Notes: a model not told the origin generated them from the sequence alone. Counted from the stretch's first letter, positions 1-10,211 are shown. The stretch: DNA of 64,000 bases from Bacteroidales bacterium (GCA_017527415.1 JAFXQA010000003.1:1-64000), one strand, 5' to 3'. Translations and numbers: made by a program.

Positions 1-1272
1 GAAGGCGTCAACGGAGAGGTTGCCGAGACCATAAAGGCCGAACTTATAATCTGCCCCAATTTCATCTTCCCGGTGGGAGAAGGCTGGATATGGCTTGCAA
101 ACTGCCACCTGGACGTTAAAGAAGGATGGTCAAACGGCACGATCCCGCAAGGTTCCGCACGGTCGGCCCTTAGCAAGATAATCAACGGGTTCAGCGAAGA
201 GTATCACGATCGCCACGGCGCACACTACCTGATCCGAAAGAGCGACGGCGCCCTGTTCGAGTGGACATTGGAGGCGGGCGCTCCCAACGGGATGGACGAC
301 GGCTTCAAGCAGCCCACCTTCCTGAACGGCTGGTTCCACCAGCTGGGCAAGGACCTGTTTGTGAGGACCGGTGGCTGGAATTATGAGGGCATTAACGGAG
401 GGCTTCCGTCACTGATCCGTCTGCAGGACAATGGCAACACGCTGGATGCCGTCAACGTGCTGGGAAACAATATCTCCTGCTGGAAACTCTATCCTGCTGG
501 CGGCAGCTGTCTTGGTGGGACTTTCGGCTATCCGGGCGCTAATGGCGGAATGCAGGGAATCATCGCTCCTCCTTCCTTTGAGCCCGTACTCCTCCAGGTG
601 GAAGCGAGCAAAGAGTCTTTCCTTCTTTCCATAGGCGGAAAACTTTATTATGCAGACACTTATGAGAAAGAAATCGAGGAGGGAGATGGTAAAGATTCCT
701 GGACCAGGACCGTAGCCTGCACGGACTTCTACAATCTTAGCGTCTCCGGAAGTTCAGTCTCACTCGGAAACCTCATCTGCACATTTAACGGGAGAGTGGA
801 CCCGGACGGGGTTTATATCTCCACAACGGACAAACTCAGCTGGTGGGGCGGAAACGAGTATGACGGTGCTGAGATTCACACCCTGGATCCCAAAGCCGGC
901 ACCGTTTCCACCAGAAAGTTGCCCGCCCATTATCCTTCAAATCAAGGTGAGTATGTTGACGGGGTGGCTTATACCATCGACGGCACGGCCGGCTACTGGG
1001 AGTGTGATCTTTCCAAGGATGCGGCAGAGTATGTCACGCTTGACTGGAGCAGCGCCTCGGAATATCAGGGAAAGATCGTTCCCGGGACCCTCAAGCTCGA
1101 ACGCTTCGAAGCGGCTTCGCTCACCCTTCAATTCGTGGCCTATTTGACGAACGGTACACAACTGAATTTCTACACCTCCGTCGTGGGCGCAGACCGCGGC
1201 AAGATCAAAACCAGCGTCGGCTCCGATGGCAACGCCGGCATGGTCGTAACCACGATGGTACGGCTCAATTGA
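1..1272 (+). CDS. C-terminal part of a surface/secreted protein, 5' truncated by the window
   Basis: The frame is open from base 1 with no start in the window that looks genuine, so this is the last 423 residues of a longer protein. It is rich in Trp, Gly, Tyr and Asn, with repeated strand-turn stretches (WFHQLGKDLFVRTGGW, KLSWWGGNEYDGAEIHTLD), as in beta-propeller or beta-sandwich extracellular proteins of Bacteroidales. No catalytic motif is visible and I do not recognise the family. A GTG at 73 is an internal codon rather than a start, because upstream codons continue the same style of sequence. It is followed by a 73-bp gap before purC and is probably the last gene of an upstream surface-protein operon. 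Confidence 0.6.
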   Translation, partial: EGVNGEVAETIKAELIICPNFIFPVGEGWIWLANCHLDVKEGWSNGTIPQGSARSALSKIINGFSEEYHDRHGAHYLIRKSDGALFEWTLEAGAPNGMDDGFKQPTFLNGWFHQLGKDLFVRTGGWNYEGINGGLPSLIRLQDNGNTLDAVNVLGNNISCWKLYPAGGSCLGGTFGYPGANGGMQGIIAPPSFEPVLLQVEASKESFLLSIGGKLYYADTYEKEIEEGDGKDSWTRTVACTDFYNLSVSGSSVSLGNLICTFNGRVDPDGVYISTTDKLSWWGGNEYDGAEIHTLDPKAGTVSTRKLPAHYPSNQGEYVDGVAYTIDGTAGYWECDLSKDAAEYVTLDWSSASEYQGKIVPGTLKLERFEAASLTLQFVAYLTNGTQLNFYTSVVGADRGKIKTSVGSDGNAGMVVTTMVRLN

Positions 1273-1326
1273 CGGGTTTTTGGCTTTTTATTGACAGGTA
1301 CGCTTCCGTAAATCAAGAAAAATGAG

Positions 1327-1334
1327 TATATTCG
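1327..1334 (+). promoter_or_regulatory. Weak -7 box for the pur operon
   Basis: TATATTCG differs from the Bacteroidetes -7 consensus TAnnTTTG by one base and lies 22 nt before the purC ATG. No well-spaced -33 TTG is obvious, so this is tentative. Confidence 0.35.
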
Positions 1335-1356
1335 TGCACGGATAGTGAATTACCAA

Positions 1357-2301
1357 ATGAAAGCTCTCATCCGTACCGATTTTCTCCTCCCCGGACAAGT
1401 GTCCAAATACACGGGCAAAGTCCGCGACGTATATTCCATAGATAAAGATTATCTTGTGATGGTAGCCACCGACCGAATCTCGGCATTCGACGTGGTGCTG
1501 CCGGAGGGCATCCCCTTCAAGGGCCAGGTCCTCAACCAGATAGCCTCCCGTTTCCTCGATGCCACCGCCGACATCATCCCCAACTGGAAGATTGCCGAAG
1601 TGGATCCCATGGCTACCATAGGCTGGCGCTGCGAGCCTTTCAAGGTGGAAATGGTCATCCGCGGATACCTCACCGGCCACGCCTGGCGCGAATACAAGGC
1701 CGGCAAACGCAGCATCTGCGGCGTGCCTCTGCCGGAGGGGATGGTGGAGAACCAGCGCTTCCCCGAGCCAATCATCACCCCTACCACAAAGGCGGATGAA
1801 GGCCACGATGAAGACATCTCCAAAGAGGATATCATCGCACGCGGAATCGTTGGGAAAGAGGACTACGAGCAGCTGGAGGCCTACACCCGCGCCCTCTTCG
1901 CACGGGGGACCGAAATGGCGGCCGGCAAGGGTCTGATACTGGTAGACACCAAATACGAGTTCGGCAAGCGCGACGGCCGCATCATCCTGATGGACGAGAT
2001 CCACACCCCCGACTCCTCCCGCTACTTCTATGCAGAAGGCTACGAGCAGCGCCTCGCAAAGGGCGAGCACCAGAAACAGCTCTCCAAGGAGTTTGTGCGC
2101 GAGTGGCTGATGGCGAACGGCTTCCAGGGCCAGGCCGGGCAGATAGTGCCCGAGATGACCCCGGAGGTAGTGGCCGGCATCACCGACCGCTATATCGAAC
2201 TTTACGAACACATCACCGGAGTTCCCTTTGCCAAGGCGGAGGACCCGGATCCCGCGGCACGTATAGAAAAGAACATCGAAGCTTTCGTTAAAACCCTATG
2301 A
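1357..2301 (+). CDS. purC: Phosphoribosylaminoimidazole-succinocarboxamide synthase (SAICAR synthetase)
   Basis: Ligates aspartate to CAIR with ATP to give SAICAR in de novo purine synthesis, in the cytoplasm. The 314-residue protein opens with the family signature ([26 protein letters not shown]), then shows the substrate-binding [14 protein letters not shown] and the DTKYEFG and [13 protein letters not shown] motifs. Its length fits the longer Bacteroidetes/eukaryote-like type of about 310 residues. A GTG at 1345 is in frame, but the ATG at 1357 gives the expected MKALIRTDF start. Its last four bases (ATGA) are shared with purB, so the two are translationally coupled. Confidence 0.96.
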   Translation: MKALIRTDFLLPGQVSKYTGKVRDVYSIDKDYLVMVATDRISAFDVVLPEGIPFKGQVLNQIASRFLDATADIIPNWKIAEVDPMATIGWRCEPFKVEMVIRGYLTGHAWREYKAGKRSICGVPLPEGMVENQRFPEPIITPTTKADEGHDEDISKEDIIARGIVGKEDYEQLEAYTRALFARGTEMAAGKGLILVDTKYEFGKRDGRIILMDEIHTPDSSRYFYAEGYEQRLAKGEHQKQLSKEFVREWLMANGFQGQAGQIVPEMTPEVVAGITDRYIELYEHITGVPFAKAEDPDPAARIEKNIEAFVKTL

Positions 2302-3593
2302 TAGAACGCTACTCCCGTAAAGTGATGAGGGACATCTGGACCGAGCAGAATAAGTTCCAGGCCTACCTCGAAGTGGAAATCCTCTCCTGCGAAGCATGGA
2401 GCAAGCTCGGTGTGATCCCGGAGGAAGATGTGGAGAAGATACGTGCTGCCGCAGGCTTCGATGTGGACCGCATCAAGGAGATTGAAGAGGTCACCCGCCA
2501 CGATGTGGTGGCCTTCACCCGCGCCGTGAGCGAGACCCTCGGCCCCGAGCGCAAGTGGGTTCACTACGGCCTCACGTCCACCGATGTGGTGGATACTGCG
2601 AACGGATACCTGCTCAAACAGGCAGACGATATCCTCTTGAAGGACCTGGAAGACTTCCTTGCGGTGCTGAAGAAGCGCGCCCTGGAATTCAAGGCAACCC
2701 CCTGCATAGGCCGCACCCACGGGATTCATGCCGATATCACTTCCTTCGGCCTTAAATGGGCCCTCTGGCACGAGGAGATGAAACGCAACATCGAGCGTTT
2801 CAACTTCGCCCGCAAGGGCGTGGAGGCCGGCAAGATGAGCGGCGCCGTAGGGAACTTCGCCAACATCCCCCCGTTCATCCAGGACTATGTGTGCGAGCAT
2901 CTCGGCATCGCCTCTGCGGACATCTCAACCCAGGTGCTCCAGCGCGACCGGCACGCCTTCTACATCGCAACGCTCGCGGTCATCGCCTCCACCCTGGAGC
3001 AGATGGCCTTCGAGGTGCGGAACCTCCAGCGCACCGAGGTGCGCGAGGCGGAGGAAGCCTTCGGCAAGGGGCAGAAAGGGTCGAGCGCAATGCCGCACAA
3101 GCGCAATCCCATCAGCAGCGAAAACATCTGCGGCTGCGCCCGCGTGATGCGCGGATACATGTCCGCCTCCTGCGAAAACGTGGCCCTCTGGCACGAAAGG
3201 GACATCTCCCATTCCTCAACCGAGCGCATCATACTGCCGGACGCCACCGAACTGCTGGATTACATGCTCTGCCGCTTCAAGGGCATCCTGGAGAATCTCA
3301 CCGTTTATCCCGAAAACATGCTCGCCAACATAGGCCGCACCCACGGGGTCATCTTCGCCCAGAGGGTGATGAACGCATTGATTGGGAAGGGACTCACCCG
3401 CGAGCAGGCCTACGACACGGTGCAGCCCATAGCGATGAAGGCATGGACGGATGGGCTGGACTACAAGACCCTGCTGCTCGCAGATGCCGGCGTGACAGCG
3501 CAGCTGACTCCGGAGGAAATCGAAAGCTGCTTCACACTGGACTACTATTTCAAGAACGTTGATTACATATTTAAAAGAACTGGCATATTATGA
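2298..3593 (+). CDS. purB: Adenylosuccinate lyase
   Basis: Removes fumarate from SAICAR (giving AICAR) and from adenylosuccinate (giving AMP), so it uses the products of both neighbours, purC and purA. It is 431 residues long. The fumarase/aspartase-superfamily signature [15 protein letters not shown] is present around residue 260, with the catalytic His region in [14 protein letters not shown] (about residue 137) and [11 protein letters not shown] earlier. It overlaps purC by ATGA at the 5' end and purA by ATGA at the 3' end, forming a tight three-gene purine operon. Confidence 0.97.
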   Translation: MIERYSRKVMRDIWTEQNKFQAYLEVEILSCEAWSKLGVIPEEDVEKIRAAAGFDVDRIKEIEEVTRHDVVAFTRAVSETLGPERKWVHYGLTSTDVVDTANGYLLKQADDILLKDLEDFLAVLKKRALEFKATPCIGRTHGIHADITSFGLKWALWHEEMKRNIERFNFARKGVEAGKMSGAVGNFANIPPFIQDYVCEHLGIASADISTQVLQRDRHAFYIATLAVIASTLEQMAFEVRNLQRTEVREAEEAFGKGQKGSSAMPHKRNPISSENICGCARVMRGYMSASCENVALWHERDISHSSTERIILPDATELLDYMLCRFKGILENLTVYPENMLANIGRTHGVIFAQRVMNALIGKGLTREQAYDTVQPIAMKAWTDGLDYKTLLLADAGVTAQLTPEEIESCFTLDYYFKNVDYIFKRTGIL

Positions 3594-4855
3594 AGAAGGT
3601 AGACGTGGTCCTCGGCCTCCAATGGGGCGATGAGGGCAAAGGCAAAGTGGTCGATGTGCTGACCCCGGATTATAAGGTTATCGCCCGCTTCCAGGGCGGC
3701 CCGAATGCAGGCCATTCCCTTGTTTTCGACGGAGACGGCTTCGTGCTCCACACCGTTCCCTCCGGCATCTTCCGCCCGGATTCGGTGAATATCATAGGCA
3801 ACGGAGTGGTGGTGGACCCTGTCATCCTGCAGGATGAAATCGAGGCCATCGAAGCCAAGGGCATCGATATCACAGGAAAGCTTCTCATCTCCAAGAAGGC
3901 CCACCTCATCCTTCCTACACACAGGATGCTGGATGCCGCCAGCGAGACGGCCAAGGGCAAGGGCAAGATAGGCTCCACCCTCAAGGGCATAGGCCCTACC
4001 TACATGGACAAGACCGGGCGCAACGGCCTCCGCGTGGGAGACACCCTCTCGCCCGAATTCATCCAACGCTACGAGGCACTGAAATACAAGCACTTCGGTA
4101 TCCTCTCCCAGTACAAGTTCCCCTTCGACATCACCGACTATGAGGTGAAATGGTTCCAGGCGGTGGAGAAGATGAAGAGGTTTACCTTCATCGACAGCGA
4201 ATTCACCGTAAACCGCTATCTCGACAACGACGTTCCCGTGCTGGCAGAAGGCGCACAGGGCTCGATGCTGGACATCGACTTCGGCACCTACCCCTTCGTG
4301 ACTTCTTCCAACACCATGACCGCAGGGGTCTGCACCGGCCTCGGAGTGGCACCCAGCCGCATAGGCAAGGTGATGGGTATCTTCAAGGCTTACTGCACCC
4401 GCGTAGGCAGCGGTCCGTTCCCGACGGAACTGTTCGATGCCACCGGAGAGCGTCTGCGCCAGATCGGACGCGAGTACGGTGCAACTACCGGACGTCCGCG
4501 CCGCTGCGGATGGCTGGACCTCGTGGCCCTGAAGTATGCCGTGATGATGAACGGCGTCACCGAACTGATAATGATGAAGGCAGATGTAATGAACGGCTTC
4601 AACACCGTGAAGGTTGCAACCGCTTATCAGATTGACGGACAGACCGTTACCGACTTCCCGTTCGAATGCCCCAACGATGTGACTCCCGTCTACACCGAGT
4701 TCCCCGGCTGGAAAGAAGACATCACTAAGGTCCGCCGCTACGAGGACTTCCCCGAAGCGTTCAAGAACTACGTGGCTTTCATTGAGAGAGAGACCGGGTG
4801 CCCCATCCGCATCATCTCCGTCGGCCCCGACCGTTCGGAGATTGTTATCCGCTGA
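3590..4855 (+). CDS. purA: Adenylosuccinate synthetase
   Basis: Condenses IMP with aspartate using GTP to form adenylosuccinate, the first step from IMP to AMP. The 421-residue protein starts with the GTP-binding P-loop QWGDEGKGK. It also shows the NAGHSL motif with the catalytic His, the [11 protein letters not shown] segment and the [11 protein letters not shown] signature near residue 300. It overlaps purB by ATGA. Grouping purC, purB and purA means that both steps handled by the lyase are encoded with its two substrate-forming enzymes. A short CCACA/TGTGG hairpin follows at about 4870-4883. Confidence 0.97.
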   Translation: MKKVDVVLGLQWGDEGKGKVVDVLTPDYKVIARFQGGPNAGHSLVFDGDGFVLHTVPSGIFRPDSVNIIGNGVVVDPVILQDEIEAIEAKGIDITGKLLISKKAHLILPTHRMLDAASETAKGKGKIGSTLKGIGPTYMDKTGRNGLRVGDTLSPEFIQRYEALKYKHFGILSQYKFPFDITDYEVKWFQAVEKMKRFTFIDSEFTVNRYLDNDVPVLAEGAQGSMLDIDFGTYPFVTSSNTMTAGVCTGLGVAPSRIGKVMGIFKAYCTRVGSGPFPTELFDATGERLRQIGREYGATTGRPRRCGWLDLVALKYAVMMNGVTELIMMKADVMNGFNTVKVATAYQIDGQTVTDFPFECPNDVTPVYTEFPGWKEDITKVRRYEDFPEAFKNYVAFIERETGCPIRIISVGPDRSEIVIR

Positions 4856-4890
4856 AAAAGCAAGCTACCACACCTCTGTGGGGGAAAAAA

Positions 4891-6081
4891 TCAATAATAA
4901 ACATATTCCACCGCATCGTATGCAAAAACTATTTCTTCGAGGCGGGAACGGGCTTCGGGAGTCCAGTCGCCCTTGAGGCGGATGTTCATGATGGCGTGGC
5001 AGGCCAGCTTGGCCATGATGGGCCTCAGCACAGACTCCCAATCGGAGGAGGCGTCGAGGTCGAAGGCGATTTCCTGCACGCCGGTGGCTACGGCGGCACC
5101 GAGGGTGGCCAGGTCGTTGCTGTAGACTACGCTGCGTTCGGAAGGTTGCTCGGAGAGCGGGGGAACGATGGCGCTGCCGCCCGGGCGGTACTTCCATGGC
5201 CTGCGGCCTATTTCGATATATTCTGAATGCATCGCGGGCGGATTTCCGTATCCTGCGGGCTTGAGGAACTTCTTATGCGGATCGAAGCACACGTCCAGAT
5301 GGTCCACCTTGGAATAGAGGTTTCCCATAATCTTTCCGTCCGGACCCACCACGCAGGAGCATCCTCCGATATCGGAGTTCCTACCCATGGAGACGGATGC
5401 GCGCACAAGGTACGCCCCGGTGTTGTAGGCGCAGAACTGGTCTATGATGTCCAGCACGTGATGGGGATCGCTGCGCTGATGCGAAGCGCCGATGATCACG
5501 TCCGGCTTCCAGCGGGCGATGTTGGAGTAGTTCTCGTAGAAATAGAAGTCGTAGCAAATCAGGAACATGTAGCGAATACCCTCTATATCAAGCAAGTACG
5601 GCTCGTTCCACTGCTCGGTATAACTCTTGTCCAGCCCATACTTCTGCCACTCGCCGGCGGTGAGGTGCTCCTTGTAATACTTCCCGAGAAGGGAGCCGTC
5701 CCGGCCGTAGACGAAGATGGCGTTGCGAGGCACATCCCAGGAGGTATCTATCGCCCCGCAGAACACTAGGGTGCTGCAGCGGCGGGCGGTCTCCTGGCAG
5801 GCCTCAAGCAGTTGGGGGCCATACTTATGCACTGTCTCCAGGAAGCCGGGGGCGCTGGTCTTTCCAGGCACCTCGCTGAACTCCGGCAGCACAACTATAT
5901 CCAGGCTGGGGTCGCAGTCGCGCAACTCGCGCAGGGTCCATTCATAGCTCGCATCCAGCCCGGCCTCGTCCATGGCAAAGAGGGGCTGGATCACACGGGC
6001 CTTCATTTGGCCTTCGCTTTTCCCGTTGTTCTGGCACGAGCAGCAGGCCAGCAGCAGGATAGGAAGCAGAAATCTTCTCAT
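4891..6081 (-). CDS. Carbon-nitrogen hydrolase (nitrilase superfamily) lipoprotein with a C-terminal GDPD-like tail
   Basis: Hydrolyses C-N bonds of an amide or nitrile; the substrate cannot be told. The 396-residue protein has a signal peptide with lipobox LLAC at residues 10-13, so it is probably anchored to a membrane outside the cytoplasm, which is unusual for this family. The catalytic triad is visible as E67 (VVLPEF), K137 (KYYKEHL) and C176 (FLICYDF). After the nitrilase fold (about residue 280) there is a tail of roughly 80 residues that resembles the first strands of a glycerophosphodiester phosphodiesterase barrel but lacks its metal-binding Glu. It lies 2 bp after the symporter gene, so the two are cotranscribed and the symporter may import the released acid. 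Confidence 0.85.
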   Translation of the reverse strand: MRRFLLPILLLACCSCQNNGKSEGQMKARVIQPLFAMDEAGLDASYEWTLRELRDCDPSLDIVVLPEFSEVPGKTSAPGFLETVHKYGPQLLEACQETARRCSTLVFCGAIDTSWDVPRNAIFVYGRDGSLLGKYYKEHLTAGEWQKYGLDKSYTEQWNEPYLLDIEGIRYMFLICYDFYFYENYSNIARWKPDVIIGASHQRSDPHHVLDIIDQFCAYNTGAYLVRASVSMGRNSDIGGCSCVVGPDGKIMGNLYSKVDHLDVCFDPHKKFLKPAGYGNPPAMHSEYIEIGRRPWKYRPGGSAIVPPLSEQPSERSVVYSNDLATLGAAVATGVQEIAFDLDASSDWESVLRPIMAKLACHAIMNIRLKGDWTPEARSRLEEIVFAYDAVEYVYY

Positions 6082-6083
6082 AA

Positions 6084-7244
6084 CTATTTCTTCTTGAACA
6101 GTTTATCTATTATTATCGCAATCGCTCCGTCGCCTGTCACATTGCAGCCGGGGCCATAGCCGTCCAAGGCCAGATAAAGAGTCATAACGAGGGCTGTCTG
6201 GTCCGGTGTGAAGCCCATAATGGATTCCAGCAGGCCAACCGAAGCCATCAGCACGCCGCCCATCACGCCCGGGGCCGCGACCGCGGCTATCCCCTGCATC
6301 AGCACAAAGTTCACATACACCGCAAAGGGCACCGGCACCCCGAATATGTAGGCCACGGCTATCGCGGATACAGCCAGCTTGATGGTGGATCCGCACATGT
6401 GCACGGTGGAGCAGAGGGGGATGGTGAAATCCACTATATCATCTTCCAGCCCATTCTTCTTCGCGCACGAGGCGGTGACCGGGATGGCGGCGGAGGAGGA
6501 GCAGATGGAGAATGCGGTCAGGTAGGCCGGAATCATGTTCCAAAGGCACTTGAAGGGGTTCTTTCCGGCTATCGCGCCGGCAATGCAGTATTGGATCACC
6601 AGCCATATCAACGTCAGCACCACTCCCGTGAGTATGATCTTGGCCCCCGAACCCAGCACCACGGAAATCACCCCCTTGGCACTCATCTCACACATCATGG
6701 TGAAGATGTACCAGGGCAGCAGGGGGATGATGGCCTTTTCGATGGTGAGCTTGATGATTTCCCCGAACTCGTCGAAGCCCTTCTTGAGGGCGCCCGAGCC
6801 GATGAAGATCATGCCCACGCCCAGCATGAACGAGAGCACGAGGGCGGTCATGATGTCGCAGAGCGGGGGGATCTTGAGGTCGAAATACGGCAGGAATTCC
6901 TTCGCGGACATAGCGTCGGCCGACAATTCCCCCGCGTGCAGGTAATGCGGCATCAGGTTTGACCCGCACACATGGGCGAAGAAGCCCGAGCAGATGGTGG
7001 AGAGGTATGCGATGGCCAGCACCGCCAGCAGCATCTTGCCCGCACCGCGTCCAACATTGGCGATGGCTGGAGTCACCAGCCCCAGCACAAGCAGCGGCAC
7101 TATGAACTTGAGCAGCTGAGCGAAAAGGGTATTGAAGGTCTTGAAGATGCGAACCAGCACATCCGGCGCTATCAGCCCCAGCAGCGCACCCGCCGCAATG
7201 GCGATCAGCACCTTGACGAACAGACCGAGTTTGAGTTTTTTCAT
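6084..7244 (-). CDS. Dicarboxylate/amino acid:cation symporter (DAACS family)
   Basis: A Na+ or H+ coupled importer of dicarboxylates or acidic/neutral amino acids in the inner membrane. The 386-residue, very hydrophobic protein has about eight membrane segments. It carries the Ser-rich re-entrant hairpin (CSSSAAIPVTASCAKK, residue ~235), followed by IPLCSTVHMCGSTIKLA where the family usually has a TxNMDG-type sequence. It also has the late re-entrant loop region rich in Gly. The deviation from NMDG means that substrate should not be guessed as plain glutamate or succinate. It is the first gene of a pair with the downstream nitrilase-type lipoprotein. Confidence 0.87.
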   Translation of the reverse strand: MKKLKLGLFVKVLIAIAAGALLGLIAPDVLVRIFKTFNTLFAQLLKFIVPLLVLGLVTPAIANVGRGAGKMLLAVLAIAYLSTICSGFFAHVCGSNLMPHYLHAGELSADAMSAKEFLPYFDLKIPPLCDIMTALVLSFMLGVGMIFIGSGALKKGFDEFGEIIKLTIEKAIIPLLPWYIFTMMCEMSAKGVISVVLGSGAKIILTGVVLTLIWLVIQYCIAGAIAGKNPFKCLWNMIPAYLTAFSICSSSAAIPVTASCAKKNGLEDDIVDFTIPLCSTVHMCGSTIKLAVSAIAVAYIFGVPVPFAVYVNFVLMQGIAAVAAPGVMGGVLMASVGLLESIMGFTPDQTALVMTLYLALDGYGPGCNVTGDGAIAIIIDKLFKKK

Positions 7245-7248
7245 ATTT

Positions 7249-7256
7249 CAAAGATA
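7249..7256 (-). promoter_or_regulatory. -7 box of the symporter operon
   Basis: TATCTTTG read on the minus strand, perfect TAnnTTTG, with only four nucleotides (AAAT) before the ATG at 7244. A start of transcription downstream of this box leaves almost no leader. Confidence 0.75.
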
Positions 7257-7280
7257 GGTGTTTTTCGGTGCTTTTGCGAG

Positions 7281-7423
7281 GACCTGTCGAGAATTTGGCC
7301 AAAAACTCTACAGGTACCCACATTTTACCCCCTACTCGTCGAGGTTTTCCAGCCAAACCTCTACGTGTCAGCCATTTTTTGCCCTACCTGTAGAGAAAAA
7401 GGCCAAAAAGTTCTACAGGTCTG
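7281..7423. repeat. REP-like palindromic repeat cluster A
   Basis: Three degenerate units of about 52 bp fill the gap between the GH125 stop and the symporter promoter. Arms such as ACCTGTCGAG, CTCTACAGGT and ACCTGTAGAG alternate in orientation around a spacer resembling GCCATTTTTTGCCCT. Confidence 0.85.
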
Positions 7424-7448
7424 CCGTGGTATTTTATTCGGGAAGAGT

Positions 7449-8840
7449 CTATAATTTTCCCTTATTATGTAGCTCCAGCACCAACTCGCCGAAGAGGGTG
7501 TTGGCCCAGGCGAACCAGCTGCGGGTGTAGCGGGAGGCGTCATCCTTCCAGAAGGCCTCGTGCATGAAGCCTGTTCCGGCGTCGGTGGCCATCAAAGTCT
7601 GGAGGCAGGAGGTGATTTCGGCCTTGTCGGAAGAGGTCAGGGCCTGCATGATTATGCTCATGGGCCATATCCACCCCAGGCCCACATGGGGGCCGCCAAC
7701 TCCTGCGCCGGCCTTACCGGAGAAGTAGCAGGGGTTATCCGTGCTCAGCACGAAGCGGCGGGTGTTCTGCCACACCGGGTCATCTGCCGGCACACAGCCC
7801 AGATAGGGCAGCGACAGCAGGTTGGGCACGTTGGCATCGTCCATCAGCAGATGCCCCCCGAATCCGTCCACCTCATAGGCATAGATACGGCCGTATTTCG
7901 GGTGCTCGACAATGGCGTATTCTGCCAGAGCCGCCGAAACCTCGTCAGCCAGCCTGGAGCACTCCTCCACCAGTTTCCGGCACTCGCGCTTTGAACCACA
8001 ATCCACCGTCGAAAGAATCTCCCCCGTCCAACGCAATGCGCTGACAGCGAAGAAGTTGGACGGCACCAGAAACTCCAGCACCGTGGCGTCGTCCGAGGGG
8101 CGGAAGGAGGATGCTATCAGCCCGCAGGGCTTAACGGGAGCGCCGCGGCCATCCCATCCTTTGGTGTCAAAGGCTCTCTCGGTACGGCGGGCAAAGCGGT
8201 AAGGCCCGGGACCTTCGAAACGCTGCTGCTCGCGAAAAGTCCGCAGCACCGCCTTCACAGCCTCGATCCACTCCTTCCCGAAAACGGATGTATCTTCCGT
8301 GGCCTTCCAATAGCCGTAGGCCAGGCGTAGCACATAGCAGGGGGAATCCAATTCCCACTTGCGCTCGTGAAGCCAGGGAGTCATCTCAGTGCGGTCGCTT
8401 TCCCATTCGCTGCCGGTCGGACCCTTGTTGAACGCGTTCGCGTACGGGTCCAGCGCCAGGCAGCGGAACTGCCGCATCAGCACACCCGCAATCATCTTGC
8501 GCAGATGCTCATCCTCACCGGCCAGGCGGAGATAGGGCCAGACCTGCGCGCCGGAATCGCGGAGCCACATAGCATGTATGTCGCCTGTGATTACGAAGGT
8601 GTCGCCTGCGGCCTCGTCATATTCCACAGTAGTGTCGAGGGTGTTGGGGAAGCAATTGGCGAACATCCATGCAAGCTTTCCCGGGCCGAGCTTTGCGCAT
8701 ACCTCGCCGATGGTTCGTTCCACGGCTTCCGAGCGGAAGCATCGGTCCTCAGGTGCGGGGCGACAGGATACATACTCCTGCGCCCTTCCGCACTGGTAGA
8801 AAAACATGCTGGCAGTCAGAATAATCAGCGTCTTTTTCAT
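7449..8840 (-). CDS. Glycoside hydrolase family 125 (exo-alpha-1,6-mannosidase)
   Basis: Releases mannose from alpha-1,6 linkages, typically in N-glycan or yeast mannan breakdown. The 463-residue protein has an N-terminal signal peptide ending near QCGRAQ and then the DUF1237/GH125 sequence. It shows the characteristic GDIHAMWLRDSGAQVWPY near residue 85, FKCLALDPYANAF-like residues shortly after, MDDANVPNLLSLPYLG, and the carboxy-terminal GLGWIWPMS and TRSWFAWANTLFGE. The open frame continues far upstream, but the ATG at 8840 is set by the signal peptide and by a -7 box five bases before it. Confidence 0.93.
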   Translation of the reverse strand: MKKTLIILTASMFFYQCGRAQEYVSCRPAPEDRCFRSEAVERTIGEVCAKLGPGKLAWMFANCFPNTLDTTVEYDEAAGDTFVITGDIHAMWLRDSGAQVWPYLRLAGEDEHLRKMIAGVLMRQFRCLALDPYANAFNKGPTGSEWESDRTEMTPWLHERKWELDSPCYVLRLAYGYWKATEDTSVFGKEWIEAVKAVLRTFREQQRFEGPGPYRFARRTERAFDTKGWDGRGAPVKPCGLIASSFRPSDDATVLEFLVPSNFFAVSALRWTGEILSTVDCGSKRECRKLVEECSRLADEVSAALAEYAIVEHPKYGRIYAYEVDGFGGHLLMDDANVPNLLSLPYLGCVPADDPVWQNTRRFVLSTDNPCYFSGKAGAGVGGPHVGLGWIWPMSIIMQALTSSDKAEITSCLQTLMATDAGTGFMHEAFWKDDASRYTRSWFAWANTLFGELVLELHNKGKL

Positions 8841-8870
8841 TTCTACAAAGTTATGATTATCTTTGTTAAT
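8841..8870. promoter_or_regulatory. 30-bp divergent promoter region
   Basis: Contains TAACTTTG (minus, 8846-8853), five nucleotides before the GH125 ATG, and TATCTTTG (plus, 8858-8865), five nucleotides before the ATG at 8871. Each -33 element must lie inside the coding region of the opposite gene. Confidence 0.75.
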
Positions 8871-10211
8871 ATGAAAGACCGTCAGTCGCAAATCATCGAC
8901 ATCATCCACCGGGAGGTGAAGCCGGCTCTGGGCTGCACCGAACCCATTGCAGTGGCCCTGGCCGTTGCCAAAGCGGTGGAAATCATCACCGAAAACTGCC
9001 CCTGCATCTGCCCCGAAGGCTGGAGGCTCGGTGCCGCGTTCAGCATCGACGTGGCCGTGAGCGGGAACATCCTGAAAAACGGGATGGGTGTCGGAATTCC
9101 CGGAACTGGGATGGTGGGTTTGCCGGTGGCTGCGGCCCTGGGGGCCGTCTGCGGGGATTCTGCCCGCGGGCTCGAGGTGCTGGCGGGACTGGACGCAGCG
9201 GCAGTGGCCCGCGCCAAGGAACTCGTAGCCGGCGGGCGGGTGCGCATCAGCGTAGCCCCTACCGAACGACTCCTCTATGTGAAGGCAACCGTATCGGTGG
9301 ACGGCAGGGCCGAGGCCAGCGCTGAGGTCGATCCACACGCCTATGCGGTGATCGAGGACGACCACGACCGTATCGTGGAAACCAGCTTCGCTGACCACAT
9401 CCTGATGAGCTCCGAGTCCGGAGCGGCAGCCGTGGAGCACAACGCGGATGACGACGGCCTGACGGTAAGGGAAATACTGGATTTCACGGAGACGGTGCCG
9501 TTCGAGAAGATTTCCTTCATCCTGGACGACCGCAGCCTCAACCTTGCCCTCGCACAGGAGGGGCTTAAGGGAGATTACGGCCTGCGGGTTGGCAAAGCCA
9601 TACGCGAGAACCAGGCGGAGGTGTTCGGGGACGACTTTATGTCGTATGCCATGGGCATGACCGCGGCGGCATCGGACGCCCGCATGGCGGGATCCACACT
9701 TCCCGCGATGAGCAACAGCGGCAGCGGCAACCAGGGCATCACCGTCAGCATGCCCGTGATCGCCTATGCCATGCGCTACGGTGTGGACGACGAAAGGCTG
9801 GCGCGTGCGCTGGTCCTGAGCAACCTGGTTGCCATCCACATTAAGAGCTATCTCGGCAAACTTTCCGCCCTCTGCGGCTGCGTGGTGGCCTCTACCGGAT
9901 CCGCATGCGGCATAGTCTGGCTGCAGGGAGGAGGATACGAGCAGATCTGCGCTGCCATCAAGAACATGACCGGCAACATCACCGGCATGGTGTGCGACGG
10001 AGCCAAGGTGGGCTGTGCGATGAAGGTTGCCTCCGGCGTGTCCTGCGCGGTTCAGTCGGCAGTGCTCGCCATGCGCGGCACCTGCATCCCCTCCACCGAC
10101 GGAATAATCGACGACGACATAGAAAAAACCATCCGTAACCTCGGGGCCATCGGGTCCGCCGGCATGAAGGCTGCCGACCGGATGATCCTCGACATAATGC
10201 TCTGCAAATGA
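8871..10211 (+). CDS. L-cysteine desulfidase / L-serine dehydratase alpha-like protein (UPF0597 family)
   Basis: Members of this family (CyuA/YhaM type) use a 4Fe-4S cluster to break down L-cysteine to pyruvate, sulfide and ammonia; some act on serine. The 446-residue protein shows the family opening ALGCTEPIAVALA (residues 18-30), the glycine-rich SGNILKNGMGVGIPGTGMVG, the NSGSGNQGIT motif, and clustered cysteines in CGCVVASTGSACG and VCDGAKVGCAMK that suit a cluster ligand set. The ATG at 8871 is favoured because family homology begins right after it. Its end overlaps the next gene by ATGA. Confidence 0.9.
   Translation: MKDRQSQIIDIIHREVKPALGCTEPIAVALAVAKAVEIITENCPCICPEGWRLGAAFSIDVAVSGNILKNGMGVGIPGTGMVGLPVAAALGAVCGDSARGLEVLAGLDAAAVARAKELVAGGRVRISVAPTERLLYVKATVSVDGRAEASAEVDPHAYAVIEDDHDRIVETSFADHILMSSESGAAAVEHNADDDGLTVREILDFTETVPFEKISFILDDRSLNLALAQEGLKGDYGLRVGKAIRENQAEVFGDDFMSYAMGMTAAASDARMAGSTLPAMSNSGSGNQGITVSMPVIAYAMRYGVDDERLARALVLSNLVAIHIKSYLGKLSALCGCVVASTGSACGIVWLQGGGYEQICAAIKNMTGNITGMVCDGAKVGCAMKVASGVSCAVQSAVLAMRGTCIPSTDGIIDDDIEKTIRNLGAIGSAGMKAADRMILDIMLCK

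Noticed and set aside
1345..1356. GTG start for purC
   Set aside because: The ATG at 1357 gives the standard N-terminus.
7449..9839. A 796-codon minus-strand frame covering GH125 and more
   Set aside because: Only the part from ATG 8840 matches GH125 and has a signal peptide; the rest is antisense to the desulfidase-like gene.
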